Source of the DNA: Nageia nagi
Taxonomy: Eukaryota > Pinophyta
DNA length: 64,000 bases
Direction: 5' to 3'
Assembly (NCBI GenBank): GCA_050084985.1
Contig: JBITNC010000001.1
Coordinates: forward strand, 191,828,001 to 191,892,000
Shown here: positions 26,201-38,200 of the stretch, in pieces
How positions within the stretch are numbered: position 1 is the stretch's first letter
Layout: each line of letters starts with the position of its first letter
The notes under the pieces: generated by a model
The model's database searches: none
What the model was told of the DNA's origin: nothing
What the model saw: only the letters and a program-made list of their open reading frames with translations
Translations under genes and position numbers: made by a program

Positions 26201-29200
26201 GCTACTTGCGCAATTGGAAGAGCAAAGGCCAGTTATTGAACAAGCAGCAGCAACAAGTAGACCAATTGATGCCAATTTTTGTAGAGAATATTGGTTCAAT
26301 TTGGGATGTCACATCAACTTTTGTAAGAGAGTAGCAAATTGATGTATCCTTGCACAACTCTTTTTCAAATTAAAGCAAAGACTTGAGTTTGAAACTTTTC
26401 ACATTGGTGTTATTGATTGATTTTTTGAGAGCACTCATAGTGGGTTTGTGTACTTTTGATTTTTTCCTTTGAAAGCTCATGAGCTTTAGGGAAGTTATCT
26501 CTGAAAAACTTTAAAAGTGCTTGAAGCCTACCAATTCTTGTTGCTTGATCCTTAACACACAAGTTGCTTGGGTATTCTATGTCAGATTTCTACTTCTATT
26601 ACATCTTCTTAAGTCCTTCATTCAAAACCATGATCCACCCATGTTGAAACTTTTTGTTTCCACCCATTTGACGTTCCTCCCTGCTCCTCTTTGAAGCAAT
26701 TTGAATGTTAAGTTGTTTGCTTGGAAGGTTGGATGAATTGGATGAAGAATCTTTAACCGATTCGGAAGAGATCAACTCTTAGACACTTTCCGTCAATGAA
26801 CCTCAAACTCATATCTGACCAAGTATCCCTTCTTTCTCCAAGGTGTTGTCCTTCACCTTTTACTGTATTATCTTTATGCTTTCACAACCCAAATATAATT
26901 CTTAAATCCACACACAAAAGTTTTGAACAAACTCTATACATCAAAGAATAAAACATCGTTGGTTAACAGACTACATAACTCTCATTCCATTCCATTGAGG
27001 TTGATTCCAAAGAGGGATACCGCACCTTTTATTTATCTATCCCTATTTAGAAAACACACTTGGCATACACAACTTAGAACGTTATGACGTTGTGGTTGCT
27101 GAGCAGGGTGTTGTAACAAGAGCCTTGGAGGTACATAGTCCTTTTCAACTGTGGGAATTGGTAACGCATTCCCAACTATGTTGCTTGGGATCTCCTAAGT
27201 TCCGCCCATGATATTCATTGTCCCGTGCGGGAAAGAAAAGCATCCCAACAAACGGTGGCTAGAGGAGTGGTAAGGTTGGGAGCTTGACATTCTAAGGCTT
27301 AGGTGGGTCACCTAGCCCATTTGGTGGAATTCCGAGGACGAGCTTCTACCTTCGGTGGTTGCCAGAATTCGAGGAGACTCCTTTGTAGGAGGGGATTTGG
27401 GTTGCTGAGGAAGTTAGTCTAATCCCATTGTGTGTTCGGCTTGTGAGGGTTTGGAACCCTAGATTTGTGATCGTACCTCCACTATACCTCTATGGTATCA
27501 CATTGTCCCTCATAATAAAGGATAGCTCATTGTGCCCCTCATTGTTGTGTTGTTCCATTGTGTTCATGCATGAGCCCTTGAGGCATATGTTTGTGTTGTG
27601 TAATCCATTGTATTGCATGCATTGGCTCCATAGCATTGTATAATCCATTCATAGATATATATTGGTGTTGGAAGCCTCCGTTTATGTTGTTGTGGGCATA
27701 TGTTGGTCTTGTTGTTGCATTGTGTGCCCTAGAGGGCTAACGTCAGGTTGTGGATGTGCGTGGAGACCTTAGGAGGCTCATGTTTGCATTGTGGTATGTT
27801 TAGGTGCCCTAGGGGCCCAACGTTGGGTGTTGAGGGTTGTGGAAGCCCTAGTTTGGTTTGTTTTTGATTGAGTGTTAATTTGGATCTTCACAACAATGGA
27901 GCCACCAATAATTTCATTTATGAAACATTTGTCCTTCGAAGATATTTGAAGAGAGTTGAAACCAAGGAATTTAGAATCACTAATGCTAGGGGGTACCATA
28001 CATGGTGCAAGTGGATGATTAAAGACCTTGAAATGACCATTAGAAGCTACACCATTCAAGTCAACTTCTATGTTTATCCCATGGGTGGTTTTTATCACAT
28101 TATATTGGGAGTTCAATGGTTGTACCAATTGGGAGATGTCTCTTTCAATTATCGAAAGTTAGATATAAGTTTCTTTAAGAAAGGAATGAAGATCACATTG
28201 AGAGGCATCAATGCTACACATCCTTTGACAGCTGTTAATAGATTAGAGAGCACTTATGGGGACTGCATGGAGGAGACCTTAGAGAACACTTTAATCAGCC
28301 ATAGCACCTCTCCAAATAGAAATAACAGTATCAGCAGCAGTAACCTCAGTATGAACAAAGTCCAAGGGGAGCCATGGTTAACAAAGATCAGTCCTAACAC
28401 CTACGCTTCATGGGGTGGCAACCCTACTGATTTTTGCAGTAGTCTATTAGGTATGGTTTCACCTCTTTGAACTCTACTCAAATTTGGATGCAAGCAGATG
28501 AAACATAGTGTCACAAGGTTATTCCATGCAAAGTCTAAAAGGAACAATATTTGCAGCAGTGATTCCAAGGTAAAAGAAGGTCAAAAGCAACTATCCTTGA
28601 CAAAAAACAGTCCAAACATCATCTCTGAATTTTGTGACAGTATCCTAGAAGATAAAGACACACATTGGGGGGCAAACTCAGTCATTTTGCTTTTCTTAAA
28701 TTAATGTTTCACATGATAACAAGAAACACATTTGGGATGACATATACGTTGATTTGGGACAGCCAAGTATGATGATTTTAAGAAGAGATGTGCTCTATGC
28801 CTTGTTTGATGGAGATTGCAACATGATAAGGGTGAAAAATCAGACCTTGCCACTTCAGTCCATGAATGAACAACAACAAAGTAGAACTCTATGATGATGC
28901 TGTTGGTATGTTTTCCTTTCCTCCTAAGCAAGGTTGCTAGCAATACTGGGAATGGACTCAACAACTTAGGTGAAGTAGCGTTATCTACTCCCACTTGAAA
29001 GGACTCTCTACTCCAAGGTTTCTTTTGGTGTCACTAGGACTTATAACTTGTCACTTTTCTCTTTATAGCTTGTTTGATCATTTGTGAATCTTGGAGTAGC
29101 TCAATTGAGGAGAGATGCAAGCCATCAACCTGTATATAAGGGCTCTAGAGTTTGTTTTCTGGTTAGGGAATGTCTTCTTGTTTTACTGAGATTCATTGAA

Positions 29201-32200
29201 ACTTAAGGTCATTTCAGGATTTAGCAGCAGCGAAAGTGAAAAAGAAAAAAAATAAAAGGTGAGGGGGGCCTAGGAAGTTAAAGTCAAGCTAGTAAAGAAA
29301 CATCCATCAGTGATGCAATGTATCAGCAGGTCATCTCCGGATTCATTAAGAAAAATGTATTCACTATCAAGCCAGGCAACAAATAGCAATATGCGCTCAA
29401 ATCACTACTAGCCGAGAGCAGGAAGCTGTAGGGTCTTGGTGGAAGACTCAATAGAGTGGTGTAAAAGAAAATGATGGTGTGAATGCACAAGTCTTACCGA
29501 ATGACATAGAGACAAGCTATACGCCCCAGAATACATATACTTATATGCAAATCACACAATGAATAATTTATACCACTTCACAAAATATTCAACTATCTCC
29601 TCTTAAAACTCATAGTTTTCAAAGAGAATGCACTTAAGCAGTAAAAATTATCCAAACTGGTAAAAAAATCTTACAAGATAATATGCATAATCCCACGAAA
29701 CGGAGGCTCCAATTGCATTAATCTTCAAAGCAATACTTCAAAATAGAAAATAGTTTTCAGAAGGATAACTCTTCTATAGCATATCAAACTCTTCTATCTA
29801 ATTGTCACACCCCCTCTTCTCCTCTCAAAAAAAACCTTCCTTTACAAAATGACCCTAGTCGGGTACTTAAAGTTTCAAAAAGGTAGATGCAATAAATGCG
29901 GTGTTGCTCTAATCTTGCCCTAAAGGCATCAAATCTAATATGGAAATAAACATCAAATCATCACAAATATCTATGCTACCTCGGCTGCCATGGCATTGAA
30001 TAACTGACAAAAAATAAATGCCAATGTTGGTTATTTAACATGCATGTCTATTATATGAAAATGAAATCTGATACGGCCATGAAGTCTGACATTTGAGCAA
30101 GTGGGAGCAAACTCATCCACACACCGATCAAATCAATGAAATGATAGTTTTCAGAACCCCATAAATGCATATGAACTGAAAAAGAAAAGTGGGCAGATCA
30201 AATTTGCAAGCAAATCAAATCCATGAGCGAATCAAATTTGCAAGCAAATCAAATCTGCCCTGAATTTGCCTTAAGCTCCGTAGATTTCAACTCCTCCTTG
30301 GTGATGTCAGATGGTGGGCTCAATCTTGAATGTCTTGATGTGCTTTGAGAGAAGTCTTGCTAAAATGGGGCCTGTGTAAATTTTTTTTTTTTATTTGTAT
30401 ACAATACTCTAGCATATCCATCAACTGTCTCAGCATGTAACTATACTCAGACTGAAAACTTTGAACATTCTGTATCACTTCCCCTGTCCAAATGGCTATT
30501 TGGCAACTTAACCCTTCAGATGTGTTTTGCACTGTCTTCTATAGTTGTGGCTTCCATAGATATTCAATCACCAAGCCTCTTGAAAAAATACCTCTAGTGT
30601 GTTCCACAGAAAAGGAGTCTTGCATAATATTCATAGGTCTTTTCTTCTAAGGCAAGTGGCATATGCATGGAATAAATGTCAATGCTTGGGACATGTGGCA
30701 GGCTTCAATTTGCTATAGAACAGGTTCAATGTATGTCTTCTATGCTTCGGTGCACCGTTTTTGGTACTCTATGAAAACCATGCATAATCGCACCAAAACA
30801 GAGTAGTGCTTTTCCATGCATTAGAAAAATTATGCCTCCAAATTTGGTCTCACCGTTTTGAGTGAGTTTGTTTGCATCGTTTTGGAGGGGTGCTTTTCAT
30901 ATCCATAATGCATGCGCCTACCAATTTGATGTAACAAATGACTTAGCCAAATTTTCTTTCAAAATTAACCCCTTTAGTGCAAAAAGTGATCCAATGCATG
31001 TGAGGACACTTGTCTACCCCACAGTTTATGCTCAATTTCTCAATTACATAGCCAATTTTAGCACCCTCAAGGTTGGTCGCACCGTTTTGGAGGAGTGCTT
31101 TTGCACTCAATGAAAAGTATGCCCAGTCATACTGTTTTGGAGGAGTGCTTTCGCACTTTAGTAAAGCTAGATGCCAAATGAGAATGAAGTGATACAAAAT
31201 GAACTAGCATGCTGCCTTTTATACTATGTAGTCTCCAACGGACAAGTTTCACATGCCAATTAGTGCAAAAAGTGATCCAATGCATGTGAGGACACTTGTC
31301 TACCCCATAGTGTATGCTCAATTTCTCAATGACTTAGAGCCAATTTTAGCACCCTCAAGGTTGGTCGCATCATTTTGAGAAGTGCTTTTTCACTACACAA
31401 AAATGGTGCGCTCAAGTTAAAAAATTGGTCAATTTTTCCAGAATGGGCCAGAATGATCTCAGAATGCATGGTAGCAACTAGTTGATGTAGAAATGCATAA
31501 TTTCAAACCTCAAAATGTATGAATTTCCTGTAAAAATGCAGATTTTTACCTAGTCGCACCATTTTGAGTGAGCGCTTTTGCACTGTTTTGGAGGAGTGCT
31601 TTTGCACTGCTTGAAACGTATGCCCAACCGCACTGTTTTGGAGGAGTGCTTTTGCACTTCTTGAAAAGCATGCCCAATCACATTGTTTTGGAGGAGTGCT
31701 TTTTCATGCACAAAAAATGATGCGACTGGGTTTCGGCACACCTCTTGAGACCAAAAATCTGCAAAATGACAAAAAATGCAAGTTTGACATAGGTTGCACG
31801 TTTTAGAGGATGTGTTTTTTCTCTCTTGGCTCCACACAATGCTCTAGACAATTTTGCAAACAGAATGACTGAGGCTGACTTTCCTTTTATAGCCTTCCGG
31901 ATAAGATAGGTGTCATCACATGATAGGTGCAAGAAGGGGTCGAATGCATGTGTTTCCACTTGGCAACAATCTAGACCCAACACTTAGCCAATTTTCACCT
32001 CATGAATTTTGTCATACGGTTTGAGTTGGGTGCAAAAGCACTCACTTGAAAGCATGCGACACGCCTTTATTGCCTCAAAAATGGCTAAGTCCCTTTTTCT
32101 CTTGGTCGCATGGATTTGGATGGGTGCAAAAACACTTGTTTGAAAACATGCAACAAGCTTTGTAGGTTCCGAAATGGCTAAGTATAAGTCTCTTCCTCCT

Positions 32201-35200
32201 TGGTCGCATGGATTTGGATGGGTGCAAAAGCACTCACTTGAAAATATACAACAGGCTTTCCCAAAAAAATGCTAAGTATGAGAGGCCCCAGTCCTAGTCG
32301 CACCGTTTTGGGTGGGTGCAAAAGCACTCACTGAAAAGCATGCGACAGGCTGAAAACACATTTTTTTGGCTTGAATTCCGACCAAAATGACTTTAAACAT
32401 GAAATGCAATGAGGGAGAAATGAATTTCCGTAGTATGAGGGACCCTGAAAATGTGACTTTAAAACCAAAAATGCAAGTAATGAGTATGAAAATGCAGCAT
32501 TAGGCTAGTAGCATCGTTTGGGGGGTGTGAAAAAGCACATCCCTCAAAACATGCGATAGAGGAAAAATGCATATTTCTGATTTGACTTGACCATGAATGT
32601 GCAGTTTTAACATATTTCCTGAAACTAGACCAAAATGCATACATTTCCTTGGACAAATGTTACTCCATGCATTGTTCTTTTATTTTGAGGGTCCTCAAAA
32701 TGGAAAATTTTGGGGTGTGTTGTGTAGGCACAACAAATCCAAAATTAAAATTCAACCACAACTATCAAATTTGGACCATCAAACCCTGACGTTAGGTCTA
32801 GGGCACCAACATACAATCATACAATGTAATCATGCCAACGTTAGGGTTAGAGCAACCAATATGCATCACAACAATGTAATCATGCCAACGTCTAGCACAT
32901 ACATGCAAACAACAATGAACAATACATCATAATGCCAACGTCTAGCTCACATATGCATAATCTAATCAACAATATATCATAATGCCATCGTGTGGTAAAT
33001 ACAAGCATACACAACCACAAAGATCCAACACATGCACAAGATGAAGCAATACAACATAAGCATGAGATCCAAATGTCCTCTGGCTATACAAATGATATGA
33101 AATGATAGCAAGTACTATATCAGGCCCTAATGGGCAGTCGTTGGCCTCCAAGGAGCCAACTAGGGCACAATGTCAAATATCCTCAACACTGGACGAACCA
33201 CGAAACCATGGGATAGATCTGCTCCCTCAGACCTTGAATCCTCTCCACTGAAGGAGCCCTCCTTGAACTCTGGATAAGCAACTGAATGGTAGAAGCAAAT
33301 CCTCATAATTCCACTGGATGGGCAAAGGTGCTCCACCAATGCCGTAGACAGACAAGATCCCTCAACCTAAATGTCCTCTAAACGCTCCGCCTAGGAAGAG
33401 TTGCGTAGCACTGCTAAGACTTGTGTCCGAAGGACTATAGTAGAAGTAATAATGATCAATGCTATCTAGTAATGAAGCTCCAGTGTCTGTTTATACATTA
33501 TCTCATGTCCGGATCTCACCTAGGAGTCATCCTAGGCCCATCTAATCCAATGTTGGGCTTTTGGGGGGCCCAATCACTTAAAGTGCCAATGTGGGGGTCC
33601 TGGGGCCTTCATAAGCCAACGTGGGGGTGTGGGGTCTTCCCTAGTGTGGCGCTAGCATGCAGTTGGCCGTCCAACATTCTAATGCATAAATACACCTTGG
33701 GATTCCCACAATCCGGGATCTCCAATACAATAAATGTCTAATCTACCATTTAGGAGGGAGACGTCCCACTTAGGGCTCACAATGGGGTCCATTGGCCCAT
33801 TAAGTCTTCTATCCTAATTTACAATTATAAAGTGTAAATACATGTATAAAGTATATTACAAAGAGAAACCTTTCTAACCCCACAATTAATTACAATTATT
33901 CAAAAGGGATATCACAAACTCCATTAAGGACGATGTTTCATATGATTAATCTTTATGTTTTTAATCAAGATATGAATTTTCATAAATCTCCTTTAAAGTT
34001 TATTGGCACCAAATTCACATCACTTCTTTATGATCTATGCACAATCAAGTATAGCTTAGTTTGGGAGAGTTTGAAAAATGTGGACTGAAGACTGCTGCGA
34101 ATGAAGAGACGAGTTTGTGGACTCAAAAGTCAGTCCACTATTGATTGATTTATACACAGTTTTGGATGAGCTCAGCCCCTTTAAGTGCAGTATAGTTTAC
34201 AAAAAAGACAAGGCATCAAATCTCAATGTAAACGAAGAATTTGGGAAGCATTTTCCAAACACTACAGTCACCAAATCAGACTTATCCATCAGCAAAATAA
34301 CTCAGGCTTGCACTTTCTCGGTGACCGTTCTTCACAGCCTTGAAGCACCAAGACTTTGGGACCAGTCTGAGTCAATACACAAGGATTGGTGTTTGGAATA
34401 CATGCATCATCAACAACATTTCTTCTCTACATTTCATTGGATAGCTGCTTCAATGATTGCATTCTCTTGGCACCAACAAAAGACTGCTTTGAAGGACATT
34501 TGGACAGTTTAGTAGCACAGTAAAAGACAAGCATCAGTTTTGGGTGTATCTAGAATTGCTCGAGGGAAAACAATTTGAGGAGGGAGGACTTGTAATGTTC
34601 CCAATTTGAGACATTTAGAAGTCATCCTTTATGCTTATTCACTTTGACTTTTAGTACTTAGATTAGGAGTCTTTTATTTGCCATTTAATGTATTTTAATA
34701 TTCATATTTGTGTCTCATAAGGCAGCGCTCAGTAAAAGCAATATATAAACTTGTATTGGCCAAGTTGAAGGGCCACTTTAATATATTATGCCTCCTACCC
34801 CTAGTCGGCCATCTTGGAGAAACTCGAGGACAATTTAATATTATATTATTCCCTCCTCCTTGGTTGGCTAGCCTTGGGAGAGATTATTAGCATGTTTGGA
34901 CATCTATAAAGGCAAGACATGTGCATCACAAGAAGACATCATAATTTGGCATTTGATCTTTGATCTCTTGGAGTTGGGGCTACTCCCCTCTCTTCCTTCT
35001 ATGGTCTAAGGTTGCTCCCTATCCTAGAAGTGGCATATTCACTATTATCTACACTTGAGAAGCTTGCACCATCATTGAAAGCCATTCTAGCTCGTGCGCT
35101 AACCTTTGGGAGACTTGTGCCAACCTTTGGGAGACCTTGGGAGACTTTCGCCATCCCTCTTATGCTCTTGCAGTCTTGCGCTAATTTTTGAGAGTCCTTA

Positions 35201-38200
35201 TTGTGCATTTTGAGAGTCTTGGGCAATTACAGTCCTATGCTTATTCTTGGTTATTATTCATGATATTTGGCTCTCATATTCATCATTTTATGTGGATGAA
35301 TGCTCTTCTACTACTACTGTACTGTTATCAATATTCGTGCATGGGAATGTATGAGAATTAGAGTGTTTTGGTAGCATAATATTGTTACATAGCAGATTTG
35401 CAATTGTGCCTAGTTTGGGTAATTTCATATGTTACATAAACATCATTACTGTTATATATCAGATCTGGTTACTGTTGTGATAATTCAGTCTTGGAAGTGT
35501 TATTGAACGAATGATAAGCATTTACAGTTTTGCCCTAGTTGATGAATGAATGTGGAATTGGAATAAGATAATTGTGCATGTTAAGGTTAAGCCCTAGATG
35601 GGTACATTACATGTGAACCCTAGTTGTAGTCAAATGAGGGGCTTGGATAATTCTAGAGATGATTCTTATCTTCGAGTGATTTTTGATGCTGATTTTGAAA
35701 ATGATAGTTCTACTTTGTATGATGATAGAACAAATGCACTTGGATAAACATTCTGGAATGATACGTTTCAACTTTGGAGGTTTGTCGAGGCTTGAGACTA
35801 GAACATCCATGTTTTGGTCCTACAATGCTAGAGTGCTACACATTTTGGTATTTAGTGCTAGAATGTTGGGCATTTAGAATTTGATGCCAAAATGTTGGAT
35901 GTTATAGTGTTCATTTTTATCTATGTTTTGAGCTTTCAACCTCTTTGATATTCCTAATGATTTTGTTGTGCTAATTGAAGATAGTTGATGAGAATTGCTT
36001 GCCTCTTTAATGTTTTTTTTCTTCTGTTATCATGATTGATCTCATCCTTGAAATGAGCACTTGGGAGTTCTATATATAGGTTTAGAAATTTTTATTTTGA
36101 GTTCACCTAGGTGGACCCATATAGAGCAAGGTGCATACAAGATAATGCTAACTCAGAGAATTTCACTTATGTTAAGTCTTAAATTGGCCAAAGTGGGTCC
36201 AAATTAACATGTTGCATAAATCAAGCAAATCCTTGAAATAAAATCATTTGTCAATAGTTAAAATGCAATTTTAAGTATTTATAACTACCACTATAAGTGT
36301 GGGTGGAGAATAGTAGGTTGTTTTTTCAAGACCAAATGCCTTTGTCAATCTATTGGATTTTCTATTTGTAGAGTCCCTCCTTTCATAAACTCCTTAGATG
36401 CTCCTCCCTTGTATAATACAAGTCACTTAATGAAGTAGACAAAGTGGACATCTCTAAACACTATATACATGTAATTTCCTCCATATTGATGATGGGATCA
36501 CTACTTCTTTAGCCTATATTGAATGTCATAAGACTCATGGCTTACAAATATCACTTGGCGAACAGAAAGTTTGCTTTTGTCAATTGTGAGTAGATATAGG
36601 TAACCACATTCCTGGAAAGAAAGCAAAATATAGTAATGTTAGTGGGTGATCAAATTAGGTCAATGGGACTCAAAAGTTGTAATGTCCCAAAAACGAAATT
36701 ACAGAAATACAAGTATAGAAAAAATACAGAACTGAAATATTACTCAAAAGACACCCAAAAATGAGTAATAACCAGCCAAGAGAATATATTAAAACATTGC
36801 AAGACAATACATGCGCTGGAATAACCAAGGGCATCACAAAATAACATCAAAATGCATATATAACACCCTTGAAATGCCACGAATCTCCTTGGGACTATTT
36901 TTGTGTTTTTAGGGCAATCAAGAAATTGCCAAAGATCCCAACCATACACCTTCAATGCACTTTGGGGTGAGCAAGACCTTCAATCTTCACTCAAAGAAAC
37001 TCAAGGGTTTTAGATTTCAATATCAATATTATCAATAACATGCCCAAAATGGAGCGTTGCACCTCCTTATATAGACTCTAACCCTAATTTTGCATTGACC
37101 CGTCTAAGCTAATCTAAGCCATTGATTGGCTTTATTACAAATAAAAGTACTTAAAATAACATAAAAGCTTATTATTATCCAAAGTTGCACTTTTAAGTAG
37201 AAATCCACTAAGTTAAGTGGACTTTTGTGTGTGGGTGCGATATGGAAAATTGGTCCCACTTGCGAACTTTACGTAGCCATAACTCCTTCATTTATTGTCC
37301 AAAAGGGGTCGTGTGACCTCTTAAGACAAATGCCACAAGATGCTCTATCCAATTCTAAAGGTGCAACGTCCATATCTGACTAGTAGAAGAAGATATTTGT
37401 GAAAAATCCCAATACAATATATTATCAAAAATAGGGTCATTACAAGTCCGCCCTTCTCAAATTGCTTGTCCTCAAGCAATCCCAACACTAACTCTACCCT
37501 GCTCAGCTAAAACAAATTTAAATCATCGATGATACCAGGATCCCAAACAATTTTACCTAAGACAACTTTACCAAAACTATCCCAAATCCGTCTCAAGCCT
37601 TCATATGCCTCAAAACTGAGTGAAGATAAGTCTGATTTAACTCAGGCCAACCAAAACTGAATATGAAACAGGTATGGTTTCTTCAATACGGCAGTGAATG
37701 AAGACTGTTGAAACCTCCCAAAAATATCTAAAATCATTCCTTCATTGTTTTCCATAGTTGTACTATGCATAAAAATGATAAAATTAGCAGTAGTAGCAAA
37801 TGTGTCAATGAAATAAGAACTAGATAATGGAATTACAGCAGTCATGTTGTTAGCATCTTCAAAGTCACATATGAAGTCCAATAACTCTTGTATCAAGCAA
37901 TGGCGGATATTGAAGACTTCATCAAAAGCAATTTTCTTTACCAAAAACAACCGACATACCTCCTTACATGTCCTTTCATACTGCTGTTTCAAAACTGAAT
38001 TGAGTGTGCATATCAAAATCTGAGACTTATTCTTCAAATTATGTTTATTCCCAAAATAAATACAACCCAAGCTTCCAAAGGCTGAAATTGCATTCCTCAA
38101 ACTAGCCAAAACTGAAATAGTAACCTTCTAACCCAAATCAAAGCAATGATGTTCATGAAAGCAAGTCATACCTCTAAATGTGGCAAAAGTCCATATTGCT

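Larger units (their letters stand above)
19246..27250 (+). mobile_element. LARD-like large non-autonomous LTR element (+)
   Basis: 8005 bp with termini TGTTG...CAACA, flanked by GACGG (19241-19245) and AACGG (27251-27255), a 5-bp TSD with one change. A 0.94-kb direct repeat (23266-24206 and 26316-27250), both ending CATCCCAACA, marks the LTR 3' part. If 19246 is the LTR start, the 5' LTR is about 5 kb and the 3' LTR is truncated. The internal segment encodes only the LARD-like ORF. No PBS is recognisable after 24206 and the ORF begins mid-protein there, so an internal deletion is likely. Confidence 0.75.

Noticed and set aside
32735-33916. CRISPR-like or satellite array suggested by repeated 'catgccaacgt' words at 32.76-33.0 kb
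   Set aside because: Spacing is irregular and the words belong to an LTR of the TGACGTCC family in minus orientation.
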